Counted from the first letter of the stretch, positions 1-13,646 are shown. The stretch is DNA of 64,000 nt from Perilla frutescens (GCA_026008535.1 BRKX01000009.1:52945001-53009000), one strand, 5' to 3'. Notes: generated by a model from the sequence alone, not told the origin. Made by a program: numbers and translations.

Positions 1-3000
1 CGAGCACAAATTAATCAGTTAGATCATTGGTTTCAGTCGGAGTATTTATTAATCTGTTCTCGTTTTCATTTTGGTTTGAAAGCTGTTTTTGTGTCATGTC
101 TCTATTATTACAAATCCGAAACGATTATCTTTTACATGTGATGTGAGTTTTTACTGCTGCTTGCATATCTGTTAATTAATGCTTAATTAATATATATTGT
201 ATTGTTAATTAGCAAGTTGACGGCATATATATCTTATCACTGTTTTAATTTTTTAATTACAAAAGTCCATGTGCTTAAGTAAAACAAATTGTCGGAGAAA
301 CTCTTTTGCTTTTTTTATCTTTTTAAATGGTAGGTATGGCGTGTGTGAATCACAAGCTTAATTCATACACAATTTTCTGTCCTTCAATTCGCACTTTTTC
401 ACGATAACTTATTTTAGCCTCTGCCGTCTTCTATTTTTATAATATACTGTAAGATATAATCATCATTTAATATATATAAATAATTTGTAAAGAAACAGTC
501 AGTTTTGTGTTGTGCGTGTATCTATATATAATTAAGTGTTATTTTTTGCACAAAAAAAAAACCATAATTCTCATTTCAATGCTACCAATGAGGGGGGTGG
601 GGTGCACGAGTTTTGTTTTCCCTCTATCTATTTCAGCCTAAATTTTTTTCACTCTCAATTAATTACATATCTTTAATAATTTTTTTTTTACTTTCTAATT
701 AAATATATTATGATGGCGAAAAAATGACCGACTACTATCTATAGTATGTCTACAAATTATGTGACAATGTGATACACATTATCATCGTGGCTAGGGATGA
801 CTTATATATGTGATCTATTAATAATTATATTCAATCATGTACGGCACAAATTAAGAATGTTGATGAGAAAAAATAGAAATGACAGGTCTTGTGTGCATTA
901 GGTGTACATCATATGGTCAACACGTTGACTAAAAAATTCATCAAAATCAGTATTAATCGTAACACTAAAAAGTATAACTCAAAAGTCTAAAAGTATTACT
1001 TGTATCATTAAAAAATACTGACCATAAAAAAAAACTGTCAAAATCATTATCAATTGTAACACAAAAAATTATCACTCTAAATTCAAATGGTATCACTTAT
1101 ATCCCTAAAAAATATCACTTATTTTGACGATGTTTTTGATCAACGCGTTGACCGTCTGATATACCGGAGAATTTGAGAAATAAAAACACTTTAAATTAAC
1201 TTACAATTTTACCCTTCAGTCAAATGAATTCGGCCACAAGCTACCATAGTGAATATATAGTACTAAAAGAGTACACATATTTGAGACAACAATAAAAAGG
1301 TCCAGATGAATGGATAAATAAAGTATAAATTTGATAAAATATTGAATAAGATGTCTTTAATCAAACCTCATAAAAAAATTAGCATGCTTTAAATTTATCA
1401 GAACAATGAAGCAGTACATATTTTTGTGTGTATAAGATTCTTTAACCATAAAATAAGTTATTTCAAATTTACATTTTACAAAATACATTTCAACTAAATA
1501 GTGTGTGCTCGAAACGACCGAGAATCTATTCTAATTTATTAAAAACCGATCTAAATGAAGTTAAATTTAATAAGGGCCTGACCTAATATAAAAGGAAGCT
1601 ATAAAACTTCATAACCTTCTTTATTAGATTGCGCAGTACACTATATCAACTATATGAAATTCAATTATTATTTTAAAAACAACAAATGAGTCGATTTTGT
1701 AATCGTAAAATGATATTTTTGTAATTGTATCAGTTAACACATTATGACTTTGTGATGTGACAAAAGAACCCTATTAGTCTATTACATTCTCCATTCCATA
1801 ATTATTATTTTTAAATTTTTTATCTCTTTTTTATTTTAATTTATTATGTGTTAGTTTAAATATTTACACTTATTAATCGTTGTTTATTCTAGCCAATTAT
1901 GATTTATATTCTTTTTTAGAATTTAATTTTAAACAATCATTTAATAACTAAGAATTAAAAAAAAAATAAACATTAAAAAAAATTAGAAAGTCCTAATTGA
2001 GTAGAATGAATCTAAATTAACAATCATAAAATTAATGTAAAACACATTATGATTTAAAACTACACTCCAATAATTTGGCATATAAATTTTTTAAAAGGTT
2101 AATTAATATCTTGAATATCACAAAATTATGATTTAGTAATCTTAAAATGATTTTTTTTAGTTGTTTAAATTAACACATTATGACTTATGTGTAGAACTAG
2201 AAGAGCACTGCTCGTACAAGATACATTGCCAATGAAAATGTCCGGTTTAATTTATTCTTAATTGAATCCATCGCACGAGGTATTTCAAGCGGATTAGATC
2301 CTCAGTTGTCATTTCTGTTCCACTTGGTGTTCATAAATAATTTTTTTAAAAATTAATATACCCTAATTGAGAATGAGTGAACTCTAAATAATAAATTTTA
2401 ATTAAATAAAATCATAACAAATTAAAATTTTAAAAAAATAATTACAAATAAAAACAAAGACTTAGAACATAAAATGCAACATGTGATCTGGTGTGTGTTT
2501 CAACTTTCAAGGGCGTACCATCAGGTAATTAATAACCATAAATTCCACATATATAATAATAATAATAAAAAATCTAAATCTCTTTTAATTGTACAGTATG
2601 AATAGATCTCGACCGTACGCAAAATTCCTGTTGAAACAACTCCATTATTTCAATTCGAATCTTTTATTACATTTGCTAGTTACATAGGAAAACAATTGGG
2701 AAATATAATATCTAAAAATGAATATTAAAAATGATTTTCGATCGCTGGTGTCCGAATACTTACAATTTCGACGTGTCATCCTGAGGTAATACAATCGACA
2801 ATAATTAAATTTTATTTGAATTGACAATCGAGAATATTTTATCATGTATATTCTCCAATTTATCCTTTCTCTGAAATGGGGGTGGGTGGGGGGAATCAAT
2901 GAGATATGAAAATACGGCTCACATGAAAAAAAATAACACCCATTTCTATTTCGTTTCTTTTTTCGCTTACAACAACATATTACATATATATCTATATCCA

Positions 3001-3050
3001 ACATAAATTGATACACCAAAAAATAAATAATTGAACCGAAATTTTACATC
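1..3050. other. AT-rich intergenic stretch
   Basis: No gene is supported here; all open frames are short and of low complexity. The stretch holds one inverted repeat (listed separately). It also has a loosely repeated AT-rich segment: wording around 'aacacattatgactt' occurs near 1735 and again near 2165, which suggests decayed MITE copies. Nothing else stands out. Confidence 0.6.
896..1168. repeat. Short inverted-repeat element (MITE-like)
   Basis: The left arm (about 905-960, with GGTCAACACGTTGACT) matches the reverse complement of the right arm (about 1110-1165, with ATCAACGCGTTGACC) over roughly 50 bp with mismatches. The interior is AT-rich and contains repeated words such as 'tatcactt'. 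I found no convincing target-site duplication, so the exact ends and the superfamily are open. Confidence 0.45.
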
Positions 3051-3354
3051 TTTACAAGAACAGTAATAGCATCCGCATCATATTTAGTATATATAGTACT
3101 ACAATTATTATATTTAAGCCAGATAAATTATATTGAAATAAAAATAAAAATGGATACTGTAGCACAAAGCTAGTAAAAAAGGTCCCAACAATCACAAAAA
3201 AAGAGTGTGAATTATCTTTCAAATGGAAAAAAGAAGTGTGCCATAAAACTAAAACCCCCAAAATTAAATTCATGTATAAATATATCCTATAATTAAGTAA
3301 AATTAATCTAAAAATATCCATAATTACTTTAATTTAATCTACAAAAAAAAAGAG

Positions 3355-4531
3355 TTAATCAGATGAACAAATCCATGAAGCAACAGTACCTTCAGCAGCG
3401 GAAGAAGCAACATTTTCCATTCCTTTATCAGCAAGATTCAAATTGTAATTCTGTGATTCACCACTGTTAATATTGTTGCCATCAAATTCAACCAAATTTT
3501 CTTGAACCCCATCACTATTTCTCACTGTTTCTCCACTTTTCCATCTGCTCAGATCATCATCATTACCCCTCACTTGCACGGCGGCGGCGGAGGCGCCGTC
3601 GCGGCTCAAGAAGCTGCTCAAATTGGCGAAATCCATCGGCGCATTCGCCCCCAGCTGCAGCGACGGCGGCTGCGGAATGCCATGTTGTTGTATGCTGAGT
3701 AGATGATGGTGATGATCTCCTGATAACTGGAAACTGTTCGAATTATTCGAGGTCGACGCGCCGAGGTTGTTGCTGTTGTTATTAGTGTTTGTGATCGTCG
3801 TCGTCGGAACGATGGCGTCGATCATGGTGGGATTGAGCAGTGAGGGCGGCGTGGAAGAGGAGAATGGGGATAGGATTTTGTGGGCGGCGGGCCGGAGTGG
3901 ATAAAGCGGGCCGAGGGTGTCTAAATGGGAGGTGGACCTCAAGGCGGAGGCGGCGGAGAACAGATCGAGTCTCCGGGAATAAGGGGAGCCGGAAAAAGGG
4001 GCGGCGGGGATGCCGGTGAACTCTTGCACCATTTGCCGGAAGTTGGTGGTGTCAGTGGTGAGCACGGTGGTGGGAGCCCGCCGCGAGGCCCGAGTCCGCT
4101 TCTTCGGGTTCTTGATCGCGTTGGGCTGCGGAGGCGGAGCCCGGGAGGCGTGGCCGTCGGTGGAGGAGGGGCCGGGAAATGGCGCGGATGGGATCGGTTG
4201 ATGAGGCCTCGACGTCGGCAATGATGAAGACGATGAATTTCCAAGGTTGGAGAAGCTGTGATCGGATCTCAACCCTCTCGACCAAATCAGATCGTTGTCA
4301 TTGGTGTAGTGAGCTCCGCCGTGATCGAGATTCTGAGCGAGTTGATGATGAGGGTCGACGAAGAAATTGGGGTTTTGATGAGAGAGAAAGGACTGCTGTG
4401 GGGCGGCGGCGGAGATTGAGCCGAAATGATGAGGAGCGTTAAAGAAAGAGGAGATGGACTCCCCCCTCGAATCGAAGTCTTGATCATCGCCTCCACTCGA
4501 AGATTGCATACTACCACTATTTCCAGAATCC

Positions 4532-4533
<2 letters not shown>
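3355..4533 (-). CDS. VQ-motif-containing protein, 392 aa
   Basis: Intronless frame of 392 residues with the diagnostic VQ core FRQMVQEFTG at residues 165-174, followed by IPAAPF as in many plant VQ proteins. A basic stretch, KNPKKRTRASRR (about 141-152), lies just before the motif and probably serves as nuclear localisation signal. The rest is low-complexity: Ser-, Asn-, His- and Pro-rich tracts, plus several Ser-Pro pairs that could be MAP-kinase sites. VQ proteins are plant nuclear cofactors that bind WRKY transcription factors through the VQ core and tune defence, stress and developmental gene expression; that role is inferred from the family. The ATG at 4533 is the first Met of the frame, and a pure CT tract ends right against it on the coding strand. 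The stop at 3355 is followed by AT-rich 3' sequence down to about 3000. Which VQ member this is cannot be settled from sequence alone. Confidence 0.93.

Positions 4534-4592
<59 letters not shown>
4534..4592. repeat. (GA)n microsatellite in the VQ 5' leader
   Basis: A perfect dinucleotide tract of 59 bases. On the coding (minus) strand it is (CT)n, and it ends directly at the ATG of the VQ gene, so it forms the last part of the 5' leader. Pyrimidine-rich CT repeats are common in plant leaders and core promoters. A tract this long next to the start codon is probably length-variable. Confidence 0.95.
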
Positions 4593-4594
<2 letters not shown>

Positions 4595-5320
4595 AAATTA
4601 AAGAAAGCTTTTTTAGATAGTAATAGCTAAACTAGCAGCAAAGCAGAAAGTGATGGTTTGCAAAAGTTTGAGAGGAAAAAGAGAATCTGAAGAAGACGAC
4701 TATTAGATTAATAAGAGAAAACAGCCCATGAAAAACTGCATGAAAAAGGCAAGATCAGTTCCTCCAGAACAGACAATTAAAAAAGCATCAAAAAGAAAGA
4801 TACATCCTTTCTCTCTCCATCTCTCTCCCGCATCTCCGAGAAATTCAAACTTAGTTCTAGAGAGAGAGATTGATCGCCTGAGAACTCAGAGGGGCGGAAG
4901 GTGTTTCTTTCTTGAAAATGAGTAGGGTTTTGGAAGAGAGAGAGGAGGTGGAAAAAAGGGTGAAAGAAGAGGAAATTCGAGATTAAATAAGGTTATAATT
5001 GTGGTGGCTCTCAAACAAAGGCAGTTAAAAGCTTTACATTTTTTTTTACGCCATAAATCAAAAAGGGAGGTAGAAAATTTTTAGGGTGGTGGGTCCGCCA
5101 TTGGAGGAGAGGAAGGAAGCTGCCGGTAGGTGGCGACGGGTCAAACTCAAACTCACACACACACACACTGAAAGTGAGAGAAAAATGGTTGGCCAGTTTG
5201 ATGTTGAGTGTGAAATGAAGGAAAAGGATAGAGAGAGAAAGGGAGAGGAGAGAGTGAAGGGAGAAAAATGTTTCATAAATTTAATGGCAAGGATAAAAAT
5301 TATTGATGGTGTTATGTGAG
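4593..5320 (-). promoter_or_regulatory. Upstream/5'UTR region of the VQ gene
   Basis: Upstream of the VQ ATG on the coding strand the sequence stays pyrimidine-rich (several CT runs, about 4800-4960). A TATA-like TTATTTAA lies near 4983-4990, which would give a leader of about 400-450 bases. GA/CA-rich low-complexity patches follow to 5270. No coding frame is convincing. TATA position and leader length are inferred only. Confidence 0.4.
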
Positions 5321-6951
5321 ATTGGGCGCAGCCATAAGAGACTTGAAGGATCGATGAAAGATCATAATTTCGATTCTCGTTAACTTAGTTTTGGTTTGGA
5401 ATAATCGCTATCTAAATGTTGATAGTTGGTTCTATTGTTTTAAATATTGATATTGATACAATCGTTGAAAAGTTTGATAATTGAAAAGTTGTAGACTTGT
5501 AAGTTTAATTTTGGTCCAATATTTGGCTATTAATGCTTTTTATACAGATATCTATTGATAGTCGGCTCTATGTTGAGTATTAATAATCGGTCCCCGTATA
5601 ATTAAATTTGAGCTTATAATTAATTGACTACCGTATTCGGAATAACTATTTGTTTCCAATTAATCAATGTGAAGTTGGAATAGTTGGGTTATGAGAAATA
5701 GATATGCAATGGGGAATGATAATTAAGAGAATAAATAACATTTGCTTAAGTTTGGCTAGAAATGATTAAAGGTAGGTTAACAAGGACAAATTACAATGAG
5801 ATGGTTGGTACCACCGCCGCCGTTTATAGCACCGCCTCCGCAACCATTTCCGCCGCCGTCATGTTAATTTCGAGATCTTAATGAGTATTCGAATATTGGA
5901 AAGTGGAGTACATATTTGATGCTCTTCTTCCTATTTTTCTTTCTTTTTTTAGCATGTATTTAATTATTATTCCTTGTCTAATTAATAGTCTTAGCTTGTT
6001 ATATATATATATGTGTGTATGTATATGTATATATATATATATATATATATGCATGTGTGTGTGTGTTTATAATTGTAAATTCAGGTCTTAATATATAATT
6101 AGTAACATTCAGTTTGAAAGATAATTACTAGTAATACATTTTAAGAAAATTAACTATAACGATCCGGGTTAATATGAACTCAAGAAAAATGAATACAATA
6201 TCAATTAAATTGACCATTTATGATCTCGATAAGTTTTCAAATTGATAAATACAATTCAAACTATAATATAAATATTGAAAACAAATATATTCCGTTGTCT
6301 AACTAGCATGCAAGTTAGATAACCAATCGACATATATTTAAAATGAACCTCCTGCTTTAGTGCTTTTATCTTTCAATGGAAAAACTGTGTATAATGAGAA
6401 TCAATATATAGTAAAAAAAAATTATACCTTGGTTTTCACTAAACTTGGAAAATTCCACAATTTTTATTAGGAGTCAACAATTGAGGAAAATAAATCATCC
6501 AAGAAAAACGTTTGAGATCAACATCTCTAGATCTCGTGGGATCTTTTTCATCGTCTCCATGTCCCTACACAAAGAAAAATAAAAGGAAAAGGAAAAAAAA
6601 ACCAATACTGGTCGAGCCATGAATTGATTATTTCCTGCCCATATTTCTCTTCTTTGTTGATTATATGACGTATGTGATTGTTTAGAAAAACAAAATAAAA
6701 TATGTGTGTGTGTGTGTGTGTAGGTTCATGTACATTTAATAGGGTCTAACCTTAGCTGCTACACATGTTTGAATATTCTCCCCACAATCTTCACATTATA
6801 TTCTTTCATATCTCCATCCTTCATATTTTAAATTTTTTAATTAAGGGCTTATTTGGTTTCTCTTTAAATAATTGTCGAGGATTAAAAATAACAAATTGGA
6901 TTGATTAGTTCAACTACATTTCTGTTAGCTGCAACTATAAAAAAAATGTTA

Positions 6952-6954
<3 letters not shown>

Positions 6955-7037
<83 letters not shown>
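6955..7037. repeat. Compound (CT)n(CA)n microsatellite
   Basis: A run of CT (6955-6990) changes directly into a run of CA (6991-7037), with no interruptions. It is not next to a gene. Confidence 0.95.
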
Positions 7038-7039
<2 letters not shown>

Positions 7040-9284
7040 ATAATTTCATTTCCTTTGGTGTTTATTAAATAACAAACAAAATAAATAAAAATATTTAAAT
7101 TAAATTATATATATGTGTCTTTATCAAGATAGTGTGGTAATATTGTATTCGTTTTGGTATGGGTATTGGCCAACGCTATCAAAATTCCCACTTTTAAGAT
7201 CCGAATTCCCTCAATATTTCTTTCAGGAATATTTGAAAATTGCGGCTATTTTATTCCGCTTTTATTCCTCATAAATATATTTTGTTGTTTTGAATAATAT
7301 TTCGATGATCGTATCTATTTCTATCCTAATAATATGTAATTTAACCGACAGTGGGCTGTGAATTGTGATAAATTTCGTTTGTTGTGAAAATGAAACGTGT
7401 AATCGTAAATGTATTTATCATCAGCGTTTTCTTGGACAGTAGAGATATAGATTGGGTGCATCTATTTATAGAAAATATTAAATTTCTTAATTTAGGCCCA
7501 ATGGCCGGCCTATAATTTGATATAGTATTGGTTTTCTTATCATAGACAATTATTATTTATTATATTTTCTCTAGCGATTAATTCACCTTAGGTAAGGAAA
7601 AAAAAAGTTTAATCCATTCAGGCCTGATATATGAAAACTGAAAAATTATGTATTTTGATTTTTTTTTTAACCATTTTTATATTAATATTCAACAATTTTT
7701 TTTATTAATTATCTATTAAATTTAATGAAGAGTTTATTAAAATAATTAAAAACTTCAAAAGTAATTGAAATAAATAATTTTGGAAGTCCTGGAGTAATAG
7801 TTTTCATCATCTAGATCCTTGATTGAGAGATAAACTATTCTTCAGGATTAAATATTTTAAAAACATTTAAAAGTGATCAATGTAGTCCTAATTCCCTAAT
7901 TAATGGAAAATGTTAATTGAGATTTAGGACTTTCTCGCAACATTTCGTAGTTCCGGCAATCTTTCCAACATGAACTCAAAATAGATAAATAATTTGATCA
8001 TTCCATATTATTTTATGAGATTTTATTAATAAAAATGGTGTTTTTTCTTTTCTTTTCTTCTTCGAAACTCAAATAGAAAGATAAATCACTGTCGGAAATC
8101 GACGTTCACCATATCCAACAACCAAATCGAAAATCATCCATCTAAACAAAAGAATGAGAAAGAGAGTTAGCAAATTTAGCTAAAGCATGAATTGCCTTAT
8201 TAGCTTGGCCACGTACGTGAGAAGATTACGACTTCTCAAAGAGGGAAAAAAACCCCTATTTTTTTTTTATAAGGTACGTTTCTAGTGAATTAGATAAAAA
8301 GAAAAGAACAAAAAGAGACCACTTTAAAAAGTATTTAAAACTATTTTTACAACTCCTTAATTATGTGGCTCATTAAAACCTCTCCTTCATAATAATGGAT
8401 TACATGTCTAAATATGCTTTTATGAAAAGGAAACCTATTTCTTTCTTCTATAGCTAATTTCTTATGAGATTCTTTTTATTTGCATAAAAACCAAAGTGAA
8501 TAACTATCTCCCAGTTTCAATGGACGACAATTAAGCGATACACATTCTGCGAAAAAATTTGCCAATTTAACTCTAATTCTATTGGGCTATGTTAAATAGA
8601 AGTTCTATTGGACTACGATTGAACTATAAACAGAGAGTGACAATATTGTGAACGTTATCAACTCTAAATCTTTGGACTCCAAACTAAACACATAACTATC
8701 AGGGTACTAATCAAACAAGTCAATTCGTCTAAATAAGGAACACCATTTTTTTCAAAAACACATTAATTATGGATAAAAACTTGTATGCGACCATTTTACG
8801 AGTCAAAAAAGTGTTAAAACCCGAGCCCCAACTCATATTCAATTACATATTTATAACTGCGCTCGATGTGTTGATTGTATTTGGATTCAGATTTTCACCC
8901 ATCTTATAATTTTTGACTAACAAGATGGCTTCACACAATGTTCCCAATTATAATTTATAAGACAAGAGATAAATAAAAGCTTAATGATCACCTCTCAACA
9001 TCTAATCTACACCTTTTGTCAACAACCACCCCAAAATCCTTAATAAACTAGCGGTTCTGACATCAAATCTAATTAGAGATTAGAAAGCAGTGAGGATTGA
9101 ACGAAATGGGATCACCTGTTCCCATTCCTGTTCCAACTCTAAAAAAAATATTTTTAAATTTTTAAATTTATTATGATTTATGTTAATTTAAATTTTCTAT
9201 TTAGGGTTCTTCCTTCCCAATTAGAGTATATTAAAAAAAAATATTAACTTAGTTATGGAACATAAAATTTAATACGGATGAAAA

Positions 9285-9382
9285 CATGAGATCTGATTCG
9301 GGATTGAACCCAAAACCTGCCACTTCACGTAGTAGAAGATAACCGGCATAGTGGCACAAGCACAATAATTCACTTTCTCGTG
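9285..9382 (-). repeat. tRNA-like (SINE-type) fragment
   Basis: On the minus strand a good Pol III B-box, GGGTTCAATCCC, lies about 50 bases after an A-box-like segment (TGTGCCACTATGCCGG). No full cloverleaf with acceptor stem is visible, so this is more likely a tRNA-derived SINE remnant than a tRNA gene. Confidence 0.4.
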
Positions 9383-9951
9383 AAATAATATTATTAGCCC
9401 AAAATCTTCTGATGAAAATTGATTCAAACATCTGTGTAGTGTGTAAATTATTATACATGAAAGAGGATTATCCAGTGCGTAAGCCTAAAAATAAATGAAA
9501 AAACTGATTCAAAATCTCAATTTGGGGGGTTAGAGTTCTTCAATTGTTCCAATTAGCAGACGGGTCCAGTTGTATAGCTTACTGGGCTTTTACGTCCACT
9601 TATGATCAGGCTCGAAAAATATGGGCTTCATTTAGATTTATAGGTAAACAATGTGGCACTAAAGAATAAATCTGAATTAAATAATCTTTTTGAACAGAAA
9701 ACGAATACTGAATTAATTATTATAATATTTCCAAGAGACCATAACAAATTACAAGGCGAGGATGCCCGATTCTTGGTTATTCGAGAGATTTACGAGTTTT
9801 GAGATTATTTGCTTCTCAAGACCCTAATTAATTAATTAATTATTTGACAAATAAATTTCGGAACTAAGTTGAGGATGGGATAAAATAATTTGGAGAGCTA
9901 ATAGGCGGTTCTAATTGAAATTTTTCAAAGGTTCTTTGTTTTCATTTTTTA

Positions 9952-9980
9952 CTAGTACAGTACCCGTGCGTTGCACGGCG
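9952..9980 (-). other. Helitron 3' terminus with hairpin
   Basis: CTAG end at 9952-9955. A 6-bp stem (CCGTGC/GCACGG) with a 3-base loop sits at 9964-9978, the replication-termination signal of Helitrons. Confidence 0.85.
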
Positions 9981-10232
9981 GAAATGAATCGGTATGTGAG
10001 TCATGAGTTGCACAGTGGTAGCGAATTATTATTTCACTGGTGCGTTGCACGAAAAAGAAATTTCACTAAAAAATATTTAATATTAAACAAAAAAATGAAA
10101 CAAAAAATTTTGATTATTTAGTCCACAATTGAACCGATATCTGAGAATATATGGCGGTGGAAGTGAACCAATATCTGAGTCGTGCGTTGCACGATGACAG
10201 TGAACTATTATTTCACCAGTATTGCACGAAAA
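9964..10232. repeat. Duplicated Helitron terminal hairpin region
   Basis: The hairpin word recurs inside the 3' end: GTGCGTTGCAC near 10040 and CGTGCGTTGCACG near 10182. Shared flanks accompany it, for example 'attatttcac' before the word and 'gcacgaaaa' after it. The terminal region appears duplicated about twice, with decay towards the inside. Confidence 0.65.
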
Positions 10233-11308
10233 GAAAATTAATCAAATTTAGTATTATATTCTATTTTTATGTAATTTTAGATAGATTAGTATTTAAATTA
10301 TTATAAAATTTATAAAATATTATCATAATTATTTATTTTATCCATATAATTATTAATACAATTTTTATGTGATATATATATATATATATGATTAGTACTT
10401 ATATAGTTGTTAACATTTTATATTGATATTAATTCATTAATAAATTAGATACACTTCATAAGTTTAAATTATGAAAAATATAAGTAAATATTAAAAAAAA
10501 TGTCTTAAGCTTACAAATTCTGAAATACTTCTCTATACACAACATTTGTAGCGGTATTTGTATCATTATCATATTTTTACTCATATGTAAATTATATGTA
10601 AATAATAAACAATAAATAAAGATAATTATATTTTGAAAATTTTAAATTATATATGTGTATAACATTTTTTGAAAATTTGATCATAATAGATGATTACAAA
10701 AGATAACATAAACGTATATACTATCGAATTTTTAAATTTAAGCCAAAGTATTCTTATTTATATAAAAAAGGAGAATTTGTGTTGCACATGTGAATAGGTA
10801 ATTTTAATTGAGGTTTTATAAATTTATATGCAAATTAGGTGACAAATTATTCTCTGTCTCACCATCCATATGAAATCAAATCAAATCAGGTTATTTATTT
10901 AAAAATATAAATTTCATATTTTCTATTTAGTTTATGATAAAATTGAGAGAGTTTGTGAAAATATGGTAAATATCAAATATTTTGAATTAAATAAAAAAAT
11001 TTTAAAAGATCAGTTAAAATAAAACAATGAGTATATGATTTATAATATTTATTATGGTTAATATTTTCTGAACTTGAAATATGATTCATAACATTTTGTT
11101 TATGCATATAGTTTACGTGCTTCAGAAAGACATACCAAAAATTACACCCTAAAGATAAAATATGCAGGATTCATATGACGAACCTTAAACCTCACAATTA
11201 AGGAGCTGACTTTAAAAAAAAAATTAAAGAAAACATTAAAGCAATCAACTTTCAAAAGATGATGATAAAGGCAAAATCCAAACGAAGCCAATAATATAGA
11301 ATTCTCAT

Positions 11309-12624
11309 TTAAAAGGTTTCTATTGAAGTAAGATAGTATTTCCCTCTATCATGATCAAAGATAATAATCAATCGAGTAAAATCGATTGACAAAAAACTAC
11401 AGAGACATAGGATTGTTGCTGTCAAATTTGCTGTAAACCTTGTGTTCAGAGTCTTGTGCTGCCAAAGCCAAAAAGAAAAACAGAAATAGTAGGCTCTAAG
11501 TAAACCCAACTCGAATGAACGTTAATAGGTCAAGGGTCTTAAAACACGAATGAAAAGAAAAGAAAAGGTTACCTCCCAAAGGTCCCGTGCTACAACAGAA
11601 GTGGGCGGGGAGATTCCTATGTCGTCCCAATGAGCAGTAATGGCAGTACGCACAGTGGATCGGTTAAGCAGCATCACCACTATTCTATAATTCGAAAGAG
11701 GCCCTACCCACACCTACATCGATATCATGCATGCACCATAATATTAATTATTAATCAATGTCTTCTTACATATATACATTTTTAATTTGTTGACACAACA
11801 CAAAAAGTCGAATTTACCTCCCAATCACCTTCCATTCTAACCTTTTTAGCCTGAACACCTAGCTTGTCTGTCAACATATCAAAATTATTTGTAACATTCA
11901 TAAAACAGCAAGAAAGATTCAAAAGAAGAGATGCATGAATGATGATATTGTAACTATTACTATTACTACTAACCTTGATTGACTTCAATCACCTCTTTAT
12001 TAGCTATGATCTCCATCGTGTCTTTGCTTATATTTCTCACATCACAACCTATGAGTAGGGGTGCCTGCAGAGAGATCAACAAATTAAATAGCTACGACTG
12101 AGAGAATCAAGTATACATATATACCTTAGACATCGCCCATATACTGAAGTGAACAATATATTCATTCTTGGTCATCCCTCCATTTCCAACCTCAAGCATG
12201 TCTGGATCTGTCCAAACAGAATATATACCATTTAAATCTTAATGGTCAATTAACATCCATCCATCTATCAATATCAACAGAATTAATTACTTACCATTCC
12301 AGCCACCAGGCCTAGCATAATCTGTATAAACTTCATTCTGATCAGCTCGAGAAACCATGCTGTTGGATACATCCATGTGATTATTACATTCTCCATTAAC
12401 ATATATATTTGAAACCAGAGAGAAGAGAAGATACATCTTCATTTATGTATGTATATATATATATATATATTTATACCTTTCCCACGTATCAGAAATGTCG
12501 TTGGTAGTTCTCCAGCTATTCCCTACAGTATAACCCCACAAGGCCGGGTGCAGATCTCCCCTGCCAATTATTATATATGAAACCAAAATCATGCATATAT
12601 ATATATATATATACATATATAATT

Positions 12625-12660
<36 letters not shown>

Positions 12661-12945
12661 CCATTCGCAGAGAGAGAAGAAGATTGGCCTCTCGGCTTTC
12701 ATCAGAGCTCTCGTCATCACAGGATACCATAGAGTTGGCCTTGATCCATCATTGTTGCAGTTGTCATACTTTAGATAATCAATTCCCTGCACCCAAATTA
12801 ATTAAACAACTACAACTATATCAATATTTATCTCAAGAATATAATCAAGCAAAAAAAAACTCTCATTGATTTCTAGTTACTATTACTATTACTATACCCA
12901 TGAGGTAAAGGTTGTAGCATCTAACTCCTCATGTGTTTCTTGCTG
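11309..12945 (-). pseudogene. Alpha-galactosidase (GH27) gene fragment
   Basis: Nine exon-like blocks with GT-AG borders: about 12897-12945, 12662-12786, 12477-12560, 12295-12359, 12125-12207, 11974-12064, 11818-11867, 11573-11713 and 11309-11458. They encode the GH27 core in order: YLKYDNCNNDG with the family's nucleophile Asp, GDLHPALWGYTVGNSW, SRADQNEVYTDYARPGGWN, DPDMLEVGNGG with the acid/base Asp, then the C-terminal beta domain. Intact enzymes hydrolyse alpha-1,6-galactosides such as raffinose sugars and galactomannan side chains, usually in vacuole or cell wall. This copy lacks all exons for the N-terminal part of the barrel. Its first block joins TCSKK and HEELDATTFTSW in different frames, consistent with a 16-base deletion. 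The C-terminus diverges after NLTATI. It lies inside the Helitron and has no start or promoter of its own. Confidence 0.85.
12592..12660. repeat. TA/CA microsatellites in an alpha-galactosidase intron
   Basis: Runs of (TA)n, then (CA)n, then (TA)n again fill most of the intron between two GH27 exons. A similar TA run lies at about 12450-12472 in the next intron, and a TG/TA run at about 12988-13020. Confidence 0.9.
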
Positions 12946-12985
12946 CAAGTGAACAACCCGCAACCATATTTTTCACCACTACTTA

Positions 12986-13020
<35 letters not shown>

Positions 13021-13646
13021 TTTTTTTTTTTTGAGGAAGAGCGATCCAGTTTCCGCCGGTGGAACTATAGGGCTGAAGCCACAAACACATCACCATATAT
13101 GACATGAAAGTGATTTTCGCAGTTAGAAATGTTTACCTTATGTTGCGATAATGAAACTCCCTGCTTCGATGTTGCACTCACGCTTCAATCATCATTAATT
13201 TTCACTCGCAGCATCATCAAATTGAACACTTCTGCCTCTATTTTCTCGATTCCAGTTGGATGAAGATTTGAGCCTCCGTCACTTTGGAGTTACAAAATAT
13301 TTTCAGAAGGAAATGTATATAGATGTATTTAATATTTTCTTGGAGTTTCTCAAATTCGAAGAGACTATGCTCGGTGGTGGGCAATAATATTGTTGAAGAA
13401 AGCAAGAATGATTAGCAACTCTAAAAACCACCGAACCACTGAACACATTTCAAGAATGATTAGCAAGAAATCAATAAAGTCATTTATACACTTTCACTTA
13501 ATCACCAAAACCACCGAACACATTTCAAATTCAATAGCTAAACCCTAGAACTATAAATCACTAATTTAGAATTTCCCCAAAATAAAACCTAAGCATTTGA
13601 ACTCATTCATAAGAAAAAGAGAACAAAAAAAGGTTAATCAAAATAC

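Larger units (their letters stand above)
5321..9951. other. Long intergenic stretch without genes
   Basis: About 4.6 kb with no supported gene. It holds a TA/TG microsatellite (about 6000-6066), a (TG)n tract (about 6703-6721), a compound (CT)n(CA)n tract (listed), a small GC-rich CCGCCG patch (5811-5862) and a tRNA-like segment near 9290-9380 (listed). The rest is AT-rich single-copy-looking sequence. Confidence 0.55.

Noticed and set aside
5811..5862. GC-rich CCGCCG patch as exon or promoter
   Set aside because: Too short, with no open frame or neighbouring gene signal.
11309..12945. Functional alpha-galactosidase gene
   Set aside because: The N-terminal exons are missing, the first block has a frameshifting deletion, the C-terminus diverges, and the whole lies between Helitron ends.
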